Assembly (NCBI RefSeq): GCF_023913515.1
Contig: NZ_CP099392.1
Span: forward strand, 124,001 to 188,000
Direction: 5' to 3'
DNA: 64,000 nt
Origin: Natronococcus sp. CG52
GTDB lineage: Archaea > Halobacteriota > Halobacteria > Halobacteriales > Natrialbaceae
Below are positions 56,881 to 64,000 of the stretch, piece after piece; position 1 is the first letter of the stretch; every line of letters starts with the position of its first letter. The position numbers and the translations under genes were made by a program. The notes beneath the pieces were generated by a model. That model saw only the letters and a list, made by a program, of their open reading frames with translations. It ran no database searches and was not told the origin of the DNA.

Positions 56881-57170
56881 CTTACCGCTGAAAGAATCTT
56901 GAATTCGCATCGATACAGATATCATTGGTTTAACATTCAGAAATGCAAAATATACAATTGCTAGGTAGAGGGTACAGCTTCCGGTCGTGTGCTCTGGCAG
57001 TACCGACAGTGAGTATGACCCTCTCCACCTCCGCGGTTGACGGCTGCATTTTGTTCAGGACAGTCGGTGACGTATCCAGTTGAAGATCAACTGAAGGTCC
57101 ATTTCTCGGTGGGTTCTGAATTCGGAGACCACTTCGACGCGTATAAATCGTAGACCGGCGGCCGAGAGTC
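56881..57170. other. Spacer with a short Cys/His-rich stretch
   Basis: About 290 bp between the importer operon and the PQQ gene. On the minus strand near 56965-57080 a start-less frame reads GYVTDCPEQ and, after a Gly-rich run, GHTHCRYCQSTRPEAV, like a zinc-finger fragment. It has no start codon and a stop just upstream, so I do not call a gene. Confidence 0.3.
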
Positions 57171-59870
57171 TTACTGGACGTCGATGTCGCCCACCATCAC
57201 TCCTTGGTGAGGCTCGCAAACGTACTCAGCCATCTCGGCGGTCGCCTCGAAGTGGAGCCACTGATCACTATCGGGCTCGTCCGTTATCTCGGTGGCCAGG
57301 TCGTCGATGACGTTGCCCTCCTCGTCTCTGATCGCAATGTTGTGGGCGCTGCCGTCGCCGGCCGTCCAGCCGATTTCGTACTCCTCGTTTTCGACGAGAA
57401 CGAGCGTCGGATTCTGTTCACCATCGATTTCGTCAGGCGCGATACCGACCCAACCGGACGTTTGGCCGTTGAATTCGATCGCCGTGCCCGGTTCGATCGC
57501 CTCGTCCGGAATAGAGTCGTCATCGTCGTCGCCGTCGTCGCCGTCGTCGGGGCTTCCATCCGGGAGATATTCGACTACGTGGATTCCGGAGTACATTCCC
57601 ATGATGACGAGTTGACCGTTCGGCAGAACGTCCATGTCGTAGGCGCCGCCGATGTCGTTATCCGGGAGGAATTCGTTGATCTCGAGGCTACCGTCTTCGT
57701 TGTAGGTGAAGTAGCGGATCACGTCCGCATTACTCGGGTTCATGAAGAACTGCTTGCCCTCAAAGTACGGATCGAGAGCACCTTCACCATAGTCGTCGGA
57801 GTAGCGGTAGGCGACACCAGCGTCTGCCGAGCCGCCCTCATCCAGCTGCGGCCACGTGATTTCACCGGGGCGTGGCATGTCCGCCCAGGGCGGTACATCC
57901 GTGTACGTATCGAAGCTCTGGGGATGCCAGGCGATCGCCGGCGTCACGTTCGGGATGTTCTCGATCCCGGTGTTGTTTCGCGACCGGTTGCGGAGATTGT
58001 CGAACCAGAACGGTTGGCCCGACTCGCCGGTCTCGAAGTCGTACTGACGGTTCGGATAATACCCCTTGAAGAACGGATGGCCGACGTTGCCCGGCTTATC
58101 GAACAAGTGGTAGGTCCCCTGACCCACCGTTCCGAGGTCCGGATCCCAGTGGGTCGCGTCGTTGCCGTAATCGCCGATGAACAGGAAGCCCGTGTGTTCG
58201 TCGACGGTGATCGTAAAGGGATTCCGCGTCCCCATTACGTAGAGTTCCGGCAGGAACTCTTCTTCGTCGTACGTTTCACCGGTTTCTCCTTCCCACCACT
58301 CCTTGAGATTGCCGTCGGGAATCTCGTAACCGCCATCCTCTGTAGGCGTGATCCGAAGGACGCTTCCGCGGAAGTCTGCCGTGTTCCCGGACGTGCGCTG
58401 GGCGTCGGAGACCGCGGCGGGCCGATCGCCGACGTATCCTTCGCGTTCGTCAGTCATCGACCAATTGACCTCCTCGTCCGGGGCGCCGACGTTGTTGGAG
58501 TCGTCACCGGTCGTAATATAGAGGTTGCCCTCGGTGCCGAACTCGAGGTGTCCACCGATGTGACAGCACGTCTCGAGCTGGAGGGGGATCTCGATGAGAA
58601 CTTCCTCGGAATCAGGATCGAGGACATCTCCGTCCATCTCGAATCGAGAGACTCGCTGGAGCATCGTCGTAATGTCCTCGTGATAGGGATTCTCGACGAG
58701 GTCGAAATCGTCGCTAGAGGGGTGGTAATAGACGTACACGTAGCCGTTCTGCCCGAAGTCGGGATCGACGGCGACACTCTGGCCACCGAGCTCGCGAGCG
58801 TTCCCACCCGTCACTTCCTCTGCGCCGACGATAACGTCGAGTTCGAGCGCAACTTGATGTTCTCCGTCATCGGGGTCGACGTAACAGACCTCGGCCACGT
58901 CGTCGCCGTGAGAGACGAAGTCTGCACCGCGACCGATATACCAGATGCGTCCCTCGGGGTCAACATCCATCGCCATTAATTCGCCACTGGCCTCTTCACC
59001 GAGGTTGTGAACCTGGTAGTTGTCCCAGTTGGTTGCCTCCTCCGGATTCGTGGACCACTCGTGGTCACGATGCCAGAGTACTTCCTCTTCGATAACGAGT
59101 GTGCCACTCGCGTCGTCGTCTTCGGTGGCGATGGTGAAGGTGTACTCGCCGGGATCGAGATCGGCGGTTTCAACGCCTTCGAAGGTCACGACCTCGCTCT
59201 CGTCGCTGTCGAGCGTGAGTTCCTGCGAGTCGACGTCATCGTCGTCGACGAGAAGGACGATCTCTTGCGTTTCTTCGCTTTCACCGGTATTGGTGATCGT
59301 CGCAGAGGCGTCAAAGGACGCTCCTTCTTCGACGGTCGTCTCTGTGGGATCGAGGTCGCTCACCTCGAAGGCACCCGGGGCTGCCTCTACCTCGATCTCC
59401 CCCGCCATCTGGTCGGGGTAGGATTCGCTGTAGTAAGCGGCCATCTCTTCGGTCGCGGTGAACTCGACGATCTCCGTCTCGCCCTCCCCCGATGTACCAT
59501 CGGATGCGAGGATCTCGTCGCCGTTCTCGTTTACGATGACGAAGTTGTGGGCCGTTTCAGTCGTGTTCGTCCACTCGACCGTATACTCTTCACCAGCAAC
59601 CAACGAAAGAGATGGATTCGTCTCGTCCTCGATCTCTTCTGGTGCGAGCCCTACCCACGCGTACTCGAGGTCACCGTCGCCCTTCTTCCCGTGTGCCGGC
59701 GCATGGTCTGGTGGACCCTGTTCACCCGCGTGGTCCGGCGGACCCTGTTCGCCCGCGTGGTCCGGTGGCCCCTGCCCGTTCTGGTCGTCGTCGGTTCTGG
59801 TTACTGCCTCGAGTTCGATTACGCTGTTAGCCATCATTGTGTTATTGTCGTTATTGCTCTGGGTTTTCAT
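57171..59870 (-). CDS. PQQ-type sugar dehydrogenase flanked by two cupredoxin domains, no own signal
   Basis: An 899-residue protein. Residues 33-59 repeat GPPDHAGEQ three times (the third copy is altered). About 65-160 is a cupredoxin domain whose copper Cys and second His are lost (HNFVIV remains; YYSESYPDQM in place of Y-x-C-x-x-H). About 165-262 is a CARDB-like beta domain. About 263-765 is a sugar dehydrogenase propeller (LGGQSVAVDPDFGQNGYVYV, LPELYVMGTRNPFTITV). About 790-899 is a second, intact cupredoxin (SAHNIAIRD; YVCEPHQGVM). The propeller probably passes electrons to this copper site. Its ATG overlaps the preceding gene's stop (ATGA), and no Tat or Sec leader is visible. Confidence 0.87.
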   Translation of the reverse strand: MKTQSNNDNNTMMANSVIELEAVTRTDDDQNGQGPPDHAGEQGPPDHAGEQGPPDHAPAHGKKGDGDLEYAWVGLAPEEIEDETNPSLSLVAGEEYTVEWTNTTETAHNFVIVNENGDEILASDGTSGEGETEIVEFTATEEMAAYYSESYPDQMAGEIEVEAAPGAFEVSDLDPTETTVEEGASFDASATITNTGESEETQEIVLLVDDDDVDSQELTLDSDESEVVTFEGVETADLDPGEYTFTIATEDDDASGTLVIEEEVLWHRDHEWSTNPEEATNWDNYQVHNLGEEASGELMAMDVDPEGRIWYIGRGADFVSHGDDVAEVCYVDPDDGEHQVALELDVIVGAEEVTGGNARELGGQSVAVDPDFGQNGYVYVYYHPSSDDFDLVENPYHEDITTMLQRVSRFEMDGDVLDPDSEEVLIEIPLQLETCCHIGGHLEFGTEGNLYITTGDDSNNVGAPDEEVNWSMTDEREGYVGDRPAAVSDAQRTSGNTADFRGSVLRITPTEDGGYEIPDGNLKEWWEGETGETYDEEEFLPELYVMGTRNPFTITVDEHTGFLFIGDYGNDATHWDPDLGTVGQGTYHLFDKPGNVGHPFFKGYYPNRQYDFETGESGQPFWFDNLRNRSRNNTGIENIPNVTPAIAWHPQSFDTYTDVPPWADMPRPGEITWPQLDEGGSADAGVAYRYSDDYGEGALDPYFEGKQFFMNPSNADVIRYFTYNEDGSLEINEFLPDNDIGGAYDMDVLPNGQLVIMGMYSGIHVVEYLPDGSPDDGDDGDDDDDSIPDEAIEPGTAIEFNGQTSGWVGIAPDEIDGEQNPTLVLVENEEYEIGWTAGDGSAHNIAIRDEEGNVIDDLATEITDEPDSDQWLHFEATAEMAEYVCEPHQGVMVGDIDVQ

Positions 59871-60868
59871 TCAAGCTTTGCAGGGTGAGTATCGGCACCG
59901 GGGATGCCGGGAATACCATCGGGATCCCACGGGTGATTGATTTTATTGAGCCACTCACCAGCGTGCTCGATAGATTCGTAGGGCTGTGGCGAGTTGTCAT
60001 ACTCGTAAACGAGGTGATCGACTTGAGATACGTTACGCGCCGCAGTAGCGACTGCACGCTGATTGATATCCCCTTCGTGAATTTCCGTGAGCTGATCGTC
60101 CTCTTCGGACCAGTTCTTCATATGCAGCGACTTGATCTGATCGCCGTGTTCGATGATATAGTCGATCGGATTCGGGCGGTCTACACCCGCATAAACCCAC
60201 GCCACGTCGAGCTGCAAATAGACGTGATCCTCGATATTCTCGAGGAATACATCGTATGCCCGCTCATCGGCGTCATCGAGGTAGTCGAACTCCCAATCGT
60301 GATTGTGATATCCAAATTCGAAACCGTGATCTGCCATCAGGTCCGCGGCTTCGTTGACGCGCTGTGCGATTTCGATGACGCCTTCTTCTGTATCCCATCC
60401 ATCGCCGATCGCGGGTTCAACGAGTGGGGGATTACGGCCGTCCTCAGCGAATTGTTCGTACGTCTCGGCTGTCCCCTCGGGATCGTTTTCGACGTCATCA
60501 ATACTAACGTGGGCGCTACTCATGTACAGACCGGTATCATCTTCGGCCTCGAGCATGTCGCCCACATCGTCGATCATGAACGGCTCGTACGAATCGAGGC
60601 CAGCCTCAGCGCTGAGGCGGATCAGATCAGCGTTCGAGTAATCGTCCAGGTTGTTGAACGAAAAGAACTGGGATCCAGTCGGGATTTCCCTGTTCTGATC
60701 TACCTCTGCGAGGTCGGCCTGCACCTGGGGAGTTTCTTCGGCATGTGCCGAGCCCGCCGTGACAGCACTCGCCACGCCTGCGGCACCGATACTTTGCAAG
60801 ACCTGCCGGCGATTCACACTCAGGCCCTCGCTGTTTCTACTATCCTGCACACGTGACTTTCGTGGCAT
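59867..60868 (-). CDS. Tat-exported xylose-isomerase-like TIM-barrel protein
   Basis: A 333-residue protein. Tat leader NRRQVLQSIGAAGVASAVTA with cleavage near AHA. The TIM barrel shows the same motifs as the 765-residue protein: GSQFFSFNNLDDYSNADLIR, YEPFMIDDVGD, FGYHNHDWEFDYLDD, YLQLDVAWVYAG, and KSLHMKNW. Sugar isomerase, epimerase or keto-glycoside-cleaving activity is expected. It leads a two-gene operon with the signal-less PQQ protein. Confidence 0.88.
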   Translation of the reverse strand: MPRKSRVQDSRNSEGLSVNRRQVLQSIGAAGVASAVTAGSAHAEETPQVQADLAEVDQNREIPTGSQFFSFNNLDDYSNADLIRLSAEAGLDSYEPFMIDDVGDMLEAEDDTGLYMSSAHVSIDDVENDPEGTAETYEQFAEDGRNPPLVEPAIGDGWDTEEGVIEIAQRVNEAADLMADHGFEFGYHNHDWEFDYLDDADERAYDVFLENIEDHVYLQLDVAWVYAGVDRPNPIDYIIEHGDQIKSLHMKNWSEEDDQLTEIHEGDINQRAVATAARNVSQVDHLVYEYDNSPQPYESIEHAGEWLNKINHPWDPDGIPGIPGADTHPAKLE

Positions 60869-60888
60869 AGGATAAGTGTTACAGACGA

Positions 60889-60898
60889 AGTATTTAAT
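60889..60898 (-). promoter_or_regulatory. TATA box of the TIM-barrel/PQQ operon
   Basis: GATTAAATAC (read leftward) is centred about 27 nt before ATG 60868, consistent with a leaderless transcript. It supports the chosen start. Confidence 0.45.
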
Positions 60899-61789
60899 CG
60901 CTTTGGTGGGTTGAATACGGTGATAAGACCAATTGGTTTTATATAATCGATTACAGCTGACTGCCGGCGTTTTCTGTTATAACGTAACTGAGACGACTGA
61001 GAGCATGTATCAACTAGTTTCGTAATAGACGTCGGTTGCCTCCTGAGAACATCTGGAGCCGGTTCCGAACGGAATACGGAATTGCTCGGTGCTAAGCAGT
61101 TCGAATACCCCAGTAGTCTCGAAGCGACCTACATCGATTGATGGTATAATTCTGATCTCTGGCCGTTACCGAAATACGGTCGGTTGCTCAAACCTTTTCC
61201 CAGTTCAGCCCTCTCTGAACTAGTTTACGGCCAACTAGACGGTAGTTTTACATATATCCCACTATATAAGCATAAAATATTATATTCTGGAATTATCTAA
61301 TTATATTTAATTTTAATTGGATTCAAATACCAAAGTTCCAATTATTTCGCTATTTTACACCTATACATCTGTAAAAGGAGTGAGTGATATCATCAAACGG
61401 GAGACGACACTCCATACCACGTGCACCTCGAATTCTTGTTCGGTATTCCCAGAGGGGGCGTATTTTCCGGAAATTATTTCCTCGAAGCATAATATTTTAT
61501 CAGAATGAAATGCACCGAATAATATTCGGCGACGATACTGAGGCCGATTCACCTATATGCGGTCTGTGTACCTATCCGAACGAAACACTCGACAGTTGAT
61601 CTGTAGCCAACTACCTAACATATGTCTGTCAACAATCTCCTTAGCGACGTACTCAGCGAGACAGCGAATTGGCCCTGGTGAACACCTTCATCCTCACCGC
61701 TACGTGAGTTATAAGATAGAATTTTAGCGTTCGTTACTTCTACTATTCGAGACGATAATTAGAACCGCATATTCAAGAGGTGGTTAAAA
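60899..61789. other. Long AT-rich spacer without a gene
   Basis: About 890 bp with the lowest GC in the window near 61255-61320. Frames present are short and overlapping, with no family motif. It may be old inserted DNA or hold a small RNA, but I see no hairpin or promoter strong enough to call one. Confidence 0.45.
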
Positions 61790-63205
61790 TTATTCGAATA
61801 AGGAACTCCCAGTACAGGATAACGTGATAGTATCTGACATTCCCAACAGATCTGCAATCGTAGGAGTCACAGCGGTCGCATCAACAGTCTCGTCAATTTC
61901 GAACGCAGAAGCCGCTGGACCGCCTAATCCGTAACAGCCGTAAGCGGACTCGTCAACGCGGCCGTGGGATCCGCTGACTTTTGTTGAATCAAGCGATACA
62001 AGGCCGTCGCTGCCGAAAAACAGCTCACAGGGATCGAAGCCGGGTTTTTTGTGGATATCCATATCTGATGCATACGGCGGAGCGTTCTCACGGTCGCTCC
62101 ACCAGTAGTACTGGAACCACGCAGTTTCGTCTGCGATTAGAACGAATTCGCCCGCGTTTTGATGATTGACCCCGTATTCGCCCTTCTCTGACTCCGTGAG
62201 TACCGAGTCAATTCCTTCGAGACCATCGATGGTAGCACGCGTCTCTTCGAGAGCGCTCCCGTCAGCGTAGACGTGAGCAATCTGGTGATCGACCATGGCG
62301 AAAGAATCTGATCGCGATAGATCGACGTCTCCTTGTTCGTCAGTCACGAGCAGACCCGCTTCTCGGAGTGCACGATTTGGAAAGACTGGCTGCTCGACGT
62401 CGTGAAAGCCGTACTCACTAACGAGATTCACAGCAGTTTCATTCCAACGATCAGTGCTCGAGAGATACGTGAAAAACTCGTTTAGGAGCCCGTCGACGGT
62501 CTCCAGTTCATCGTTGAACGCTTCAGAAGAGGGACCGTCGCTCTGGCCGGCATAATCCAAGTGCGGAACGTACACCCAGAGTAAATCGGGATCAAACTGG
62601 TCGATCGCTTCACGTGCGGCTGACAGTATCCACTTACTGCTCTCTTCATTAGCACCGGGTCCCCAATAGCTGTGTAACGGGAAGTGTTCGTGCTTCTCGC
62701 GAAGATCGGTGTAGAATCCCTCGGGGTTCGTCCAGCAGTTCATTTCGAGGATATTATTATCCTCGTCCTCGATCGGCGAAGGAGTAACCGCGATATCTGC
62801 CGTAGTACCGATCAGATGTTGGAAAAACAGGACGCCAGTAGTTAGTCCCGCCTCGTCACTAGCGGCTTCCCAAATCCGGGTACGGTCTGCACGATCACGC
62901 TCCCAGAGTTCGGCAGTGTCGTGCTCGCGGTCGTACTCGCCGTTGGAAATATCCCCGTGTTCGTGCGGGAACTGTCCAGTCGATAGTGTCGTCTGGCAAG
63001 GAACTGTCACGGCGGGAAAGGGCGGCCGAAGATCGGTCAGATGGGTATCCGCAAAAAGCGAATGAACCGCGGGCATTCGTTCTGCGTCGATATGACTAGG
63101 TTGAAGCCCGACGATATCAAGGACGATTACTCGCCCAGCGGAGACAGATTTGTCCGTACTATCAGCGCCGCAGTTAGCGTTAGATCGGTTTATTGAATCA
63201 GTCAT
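61790..63205 (-). CDS. Alkaline-phosphatase-superfamily protein of the ebo type
   Basis: A 471-residue protein from ATG 63205; a GTG at 63223 overlapping the upstream stop is also possible. Alkaline-phosphatase/nucleotide pyrophosphatase motifs are present: VIVLDIVGLQPSH (metal Asp), PPFPAVTVPCQTTLSTGQFP (nucleophile Thr), VYVPHLDYAGQSDGP (metal Asp/His), and SGSHGRVDES (late His). The usual SDHG is SEYGFHDV, a change I associate with the phosphatase of eustigmatophyte/bacterial ebo clusters. It probably hydrolyses a phosphodiester or phosphonate in a secondary-metabolite pathway. It follows the inositol-phosphate synthase gene. Confidence 0.8.
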   Translation of the reverse strand: MTDSINRSNANCGADSTDKSVSAGRVIVLDIVGLQPSHIDAERMPAVHSLFADTHLTDLRPPFPAVTVPCQTTLSTGQFPHEHGDISNGEYDREHDTAELWERDRADRTRIWEAASDEAGLTTGVLFFQHLIGTTADIAVTPSPIEDEDNNILEMNCWTNPEGFYTDLREKHEHFPLHSYWGPGANEESSKWILSAAREAIDQFDPDLLWVYVPHLDYAGQSDGPSSEAFNDELETVDGLLNEFFTYLSSTDRWNETAVNLVSEYGFHDVEQPVFPNRALREAGLLVTDEQGDVDLSRSDSFAMVDHQIAHVYADGSALEETRATIDGLEGIDSVLTESEKGEYGVNHQNAGEFVLIADETAWFQYYWWSDRENAPPYASDMDIHKKPGFDPCELFFGSDGLVSLDSTKVSGSHGRVDESAYGCYGLGGPAASAFEIDETVDATAVTPTIADLLGMSDTITLSCTGSSLFE

Positions 63206-63219
63206 CTCTTCTCTCGAAA

Positions 63220-64000
63220 TCACTCGTGCCGTTCAGCGTATTCGTACAATCGATTCAGCTGTTGGGAGAAGTCGTGCTCGTCAACACCGAGCGGTGCCTT
63301 GAAGAACGACGCAAGCTGGGGCTGAAACCCACCTTCGCCGTGTTCGTCAGCATGGGCAACCAGTCGAACGAGATCGAGTACTAACGGTGCGGCCAGTGCC
63401 GAGTCCGATCCTTCCCACGTAAACTGCATTTTCATCTCTGTGTTGAGAAACCCTTCAAAGTGAATATAGTCCCAAGCAGTCTTCCAGTCCGCAAGCGATG
63501 GCGTGTAGTCAATACGGACACGATTGTGCCCGATTTCTGGAAGAATTGATTCGAGCACATCCCCTTTACTCGAGAGTTTTCCGGCTGCGTTCGCCTCGTC
63601 CTCGAGGACGAGTCCGTCTCGATTTCCGAGAATGTTGTGCCCTTCCCAGGAGAGAACCCGTAGATTACGGCCGGCGAACATCGGTGCGAGAGCAGACTTG
63701 ACGAGTGTCTCGCCGGTTTTCCCGTCTCGTCCCATGTGCGGTACCTCGGCTTTATCGGCCAGTTCACACAACCCGCCTAACGCAGATCCAGTACTGGGTG
63801 TGAAATTGACGTACGGGTGACCCTCAACTAACGCAGCGTAGGCGTAGAGTGCGCTAGCCGGCAAGTCTCGATCATCCGTCTCAATCGCAGTCTCGAAATC
63901 GGATAGCGTCTGGTATCGGTCGGGTGATTCTAACGGTGGTTCCGTTGAGGCGACGTTCACGACAATCAACCGCTCGACATTTTGTTTTTCTACGAATCTC
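63220..64000 (-). CDS. Myo-inositol-1-phosphate synthase (5' end outside window)
   Basis: The frame is open to the right edge, so the N-terminal NAD-binding part lies beyond. The visible C-terminal part carries family motifs: VEKQNVERLIVVNVASTEPP, NFTPSTGSALGGLCELADKA, GRDGKTGETLVKSALAPMF, SWEGHNILGNRDGLVLEDE, and DWKTAWDYIHFEGFL. The enzyme cyclises glucose 6-phosphate to inositol phosphate. Haloarchaea use it for lipids; here it may belong to an ebo-type cluster with the following phosphatase. The genes nearly overlap. Confidence 0.9.
   Translation of the reverse strand, partial: RFVEKQNVERLIVVNVASTEPPLESPDRYQTLSDFETAIETDDRDLPASALYAYAALVEGHPYVNFTPSTGSALGGLCELADKAEVPHMGRDGKTGETLVKSALAPMFAGRNLRVLSWEGHNILGNRDGLVLEDEANAAGKLSSKGDVLESILPEIGHNRVRIDYTPSLADWKTAWDYIHFEGFLNTEMKMQFTWEGSDSALAAPLVLDLVRLVAHADEHGEGGFQPQLASFFKAPLGVDEHDFSQQLNRLYEYAERHE

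Noticed and set aside
57204-58979. Long open frame of 591 codons on the plus strand
   Set aside because: It lies antisense to the PQQ dehydrogenase gene, has the biased composition of a mirror frame and no family motif.
59867-59880. Programmed frameshift joining the TIM-barrel and PQQ genes
   Set aside because: There is no slippery sequence and a TGA lies directly before the second ATG in its frame; reinitiation at ATGA fits better.
1-64000. tRNA or rRNA genes
   Set aside because: I found no cloverleaf with TTC-arm consensus and no rRNA-like segment by eye; a covariance search would settle it.

Overview
The window reads as a chromosomal segment of an extreme halophilic archaeon (class Halobacteria). 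The evidence is a strongly acidic proteome (many Asp/Glu-rich proteins), a high proportion of twin-arginine (Tat) leaders among exported proteins, archaeal TATA boxes 25-50 nt before starts, a Bat-type HTH regulator, haloarchaeal transposase relics, and a fairly GC-rich sequence broken by AT-rich, decayed spacers. A Natrialbales-like genus is my guess from gene content only.

Layout. (1) 1-16.1 kb is a surface-glycan region: a multi-span membrane protein cut by the left edge, a small Tat protein, a right-handed beta-helix protein, a sugar formyltransferase-like enzyme, a Gfo/Idh/MocA oxidoreductase, an asparagine-synthase-like amidotransferase without its N-terminal Cys, a Wzx-type flippase, a polysaccharide deacetylase, an NAD-dependent sugar epimerase, two small membrane proteins, a methyltransferase, a decayed AT-rich stretch, and a GT4 glycosyltransferase. 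(2) 16.3-31.3 kb is accessory DNA: a relic fusing a FetA-like ATPase to a FetB-like permease, a Bat-like regulator, two extracellular beta-propeller proteins, an acidic lipoprotein, a 1132-residue protein with five 143-residue repeats plus a beta-helix, and nested insertion sequences. An IS630-type element sits inside a zinc-ribbon transposase relic. (3) 28-40.7 kb is mostly housekeeping: aldolase, deaminase, 2-oxoacid dehydrogenase E1 alpha and beta, DMT transporter, CHRD protein, regulators and a universal stress protein, with several broken genes between them. (4) 41-61 kb is the most interesting block. Three large Tat-type proteins combine DUF1080 (3-keto-disaccharide hydrolase family), xylose-isomerase-like TIM barrels and PQQ-type sugar dehydrogenase propellers. 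They sit with blue-copper domains, a multicopper oxidase and a complete BMP-family (nucleoside-type) ABC importer. (5) At the right edge an ebo-type phosphatase gene follows a myo-inositol-1-phosphate synthase gene that runs out of the window.

How the genes may work together. Region 4 could be an extracytoplasmic route that oxidises a glycoside with a PQQ propeller enzyme, passes electrons to fused cupredoxins and a multicopper oxidase, cleaves the keto-glycoside with the TIM-barrel and DUF1080 enzymes, and imports a product through the ABC system. This is inference from domain content. The individual family calls are much firmer than the pathway.

The window is rich in gene decay: ureE and ureF (frameshifted), fetA/fetB, UPF0104, an amber-interrupted gene, several transposase relics, and two related 126-127 bp palindromic MITE-like elements whose cores are in opposite orientation. 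I saw no tRNA, rRNA or CRISPR array.
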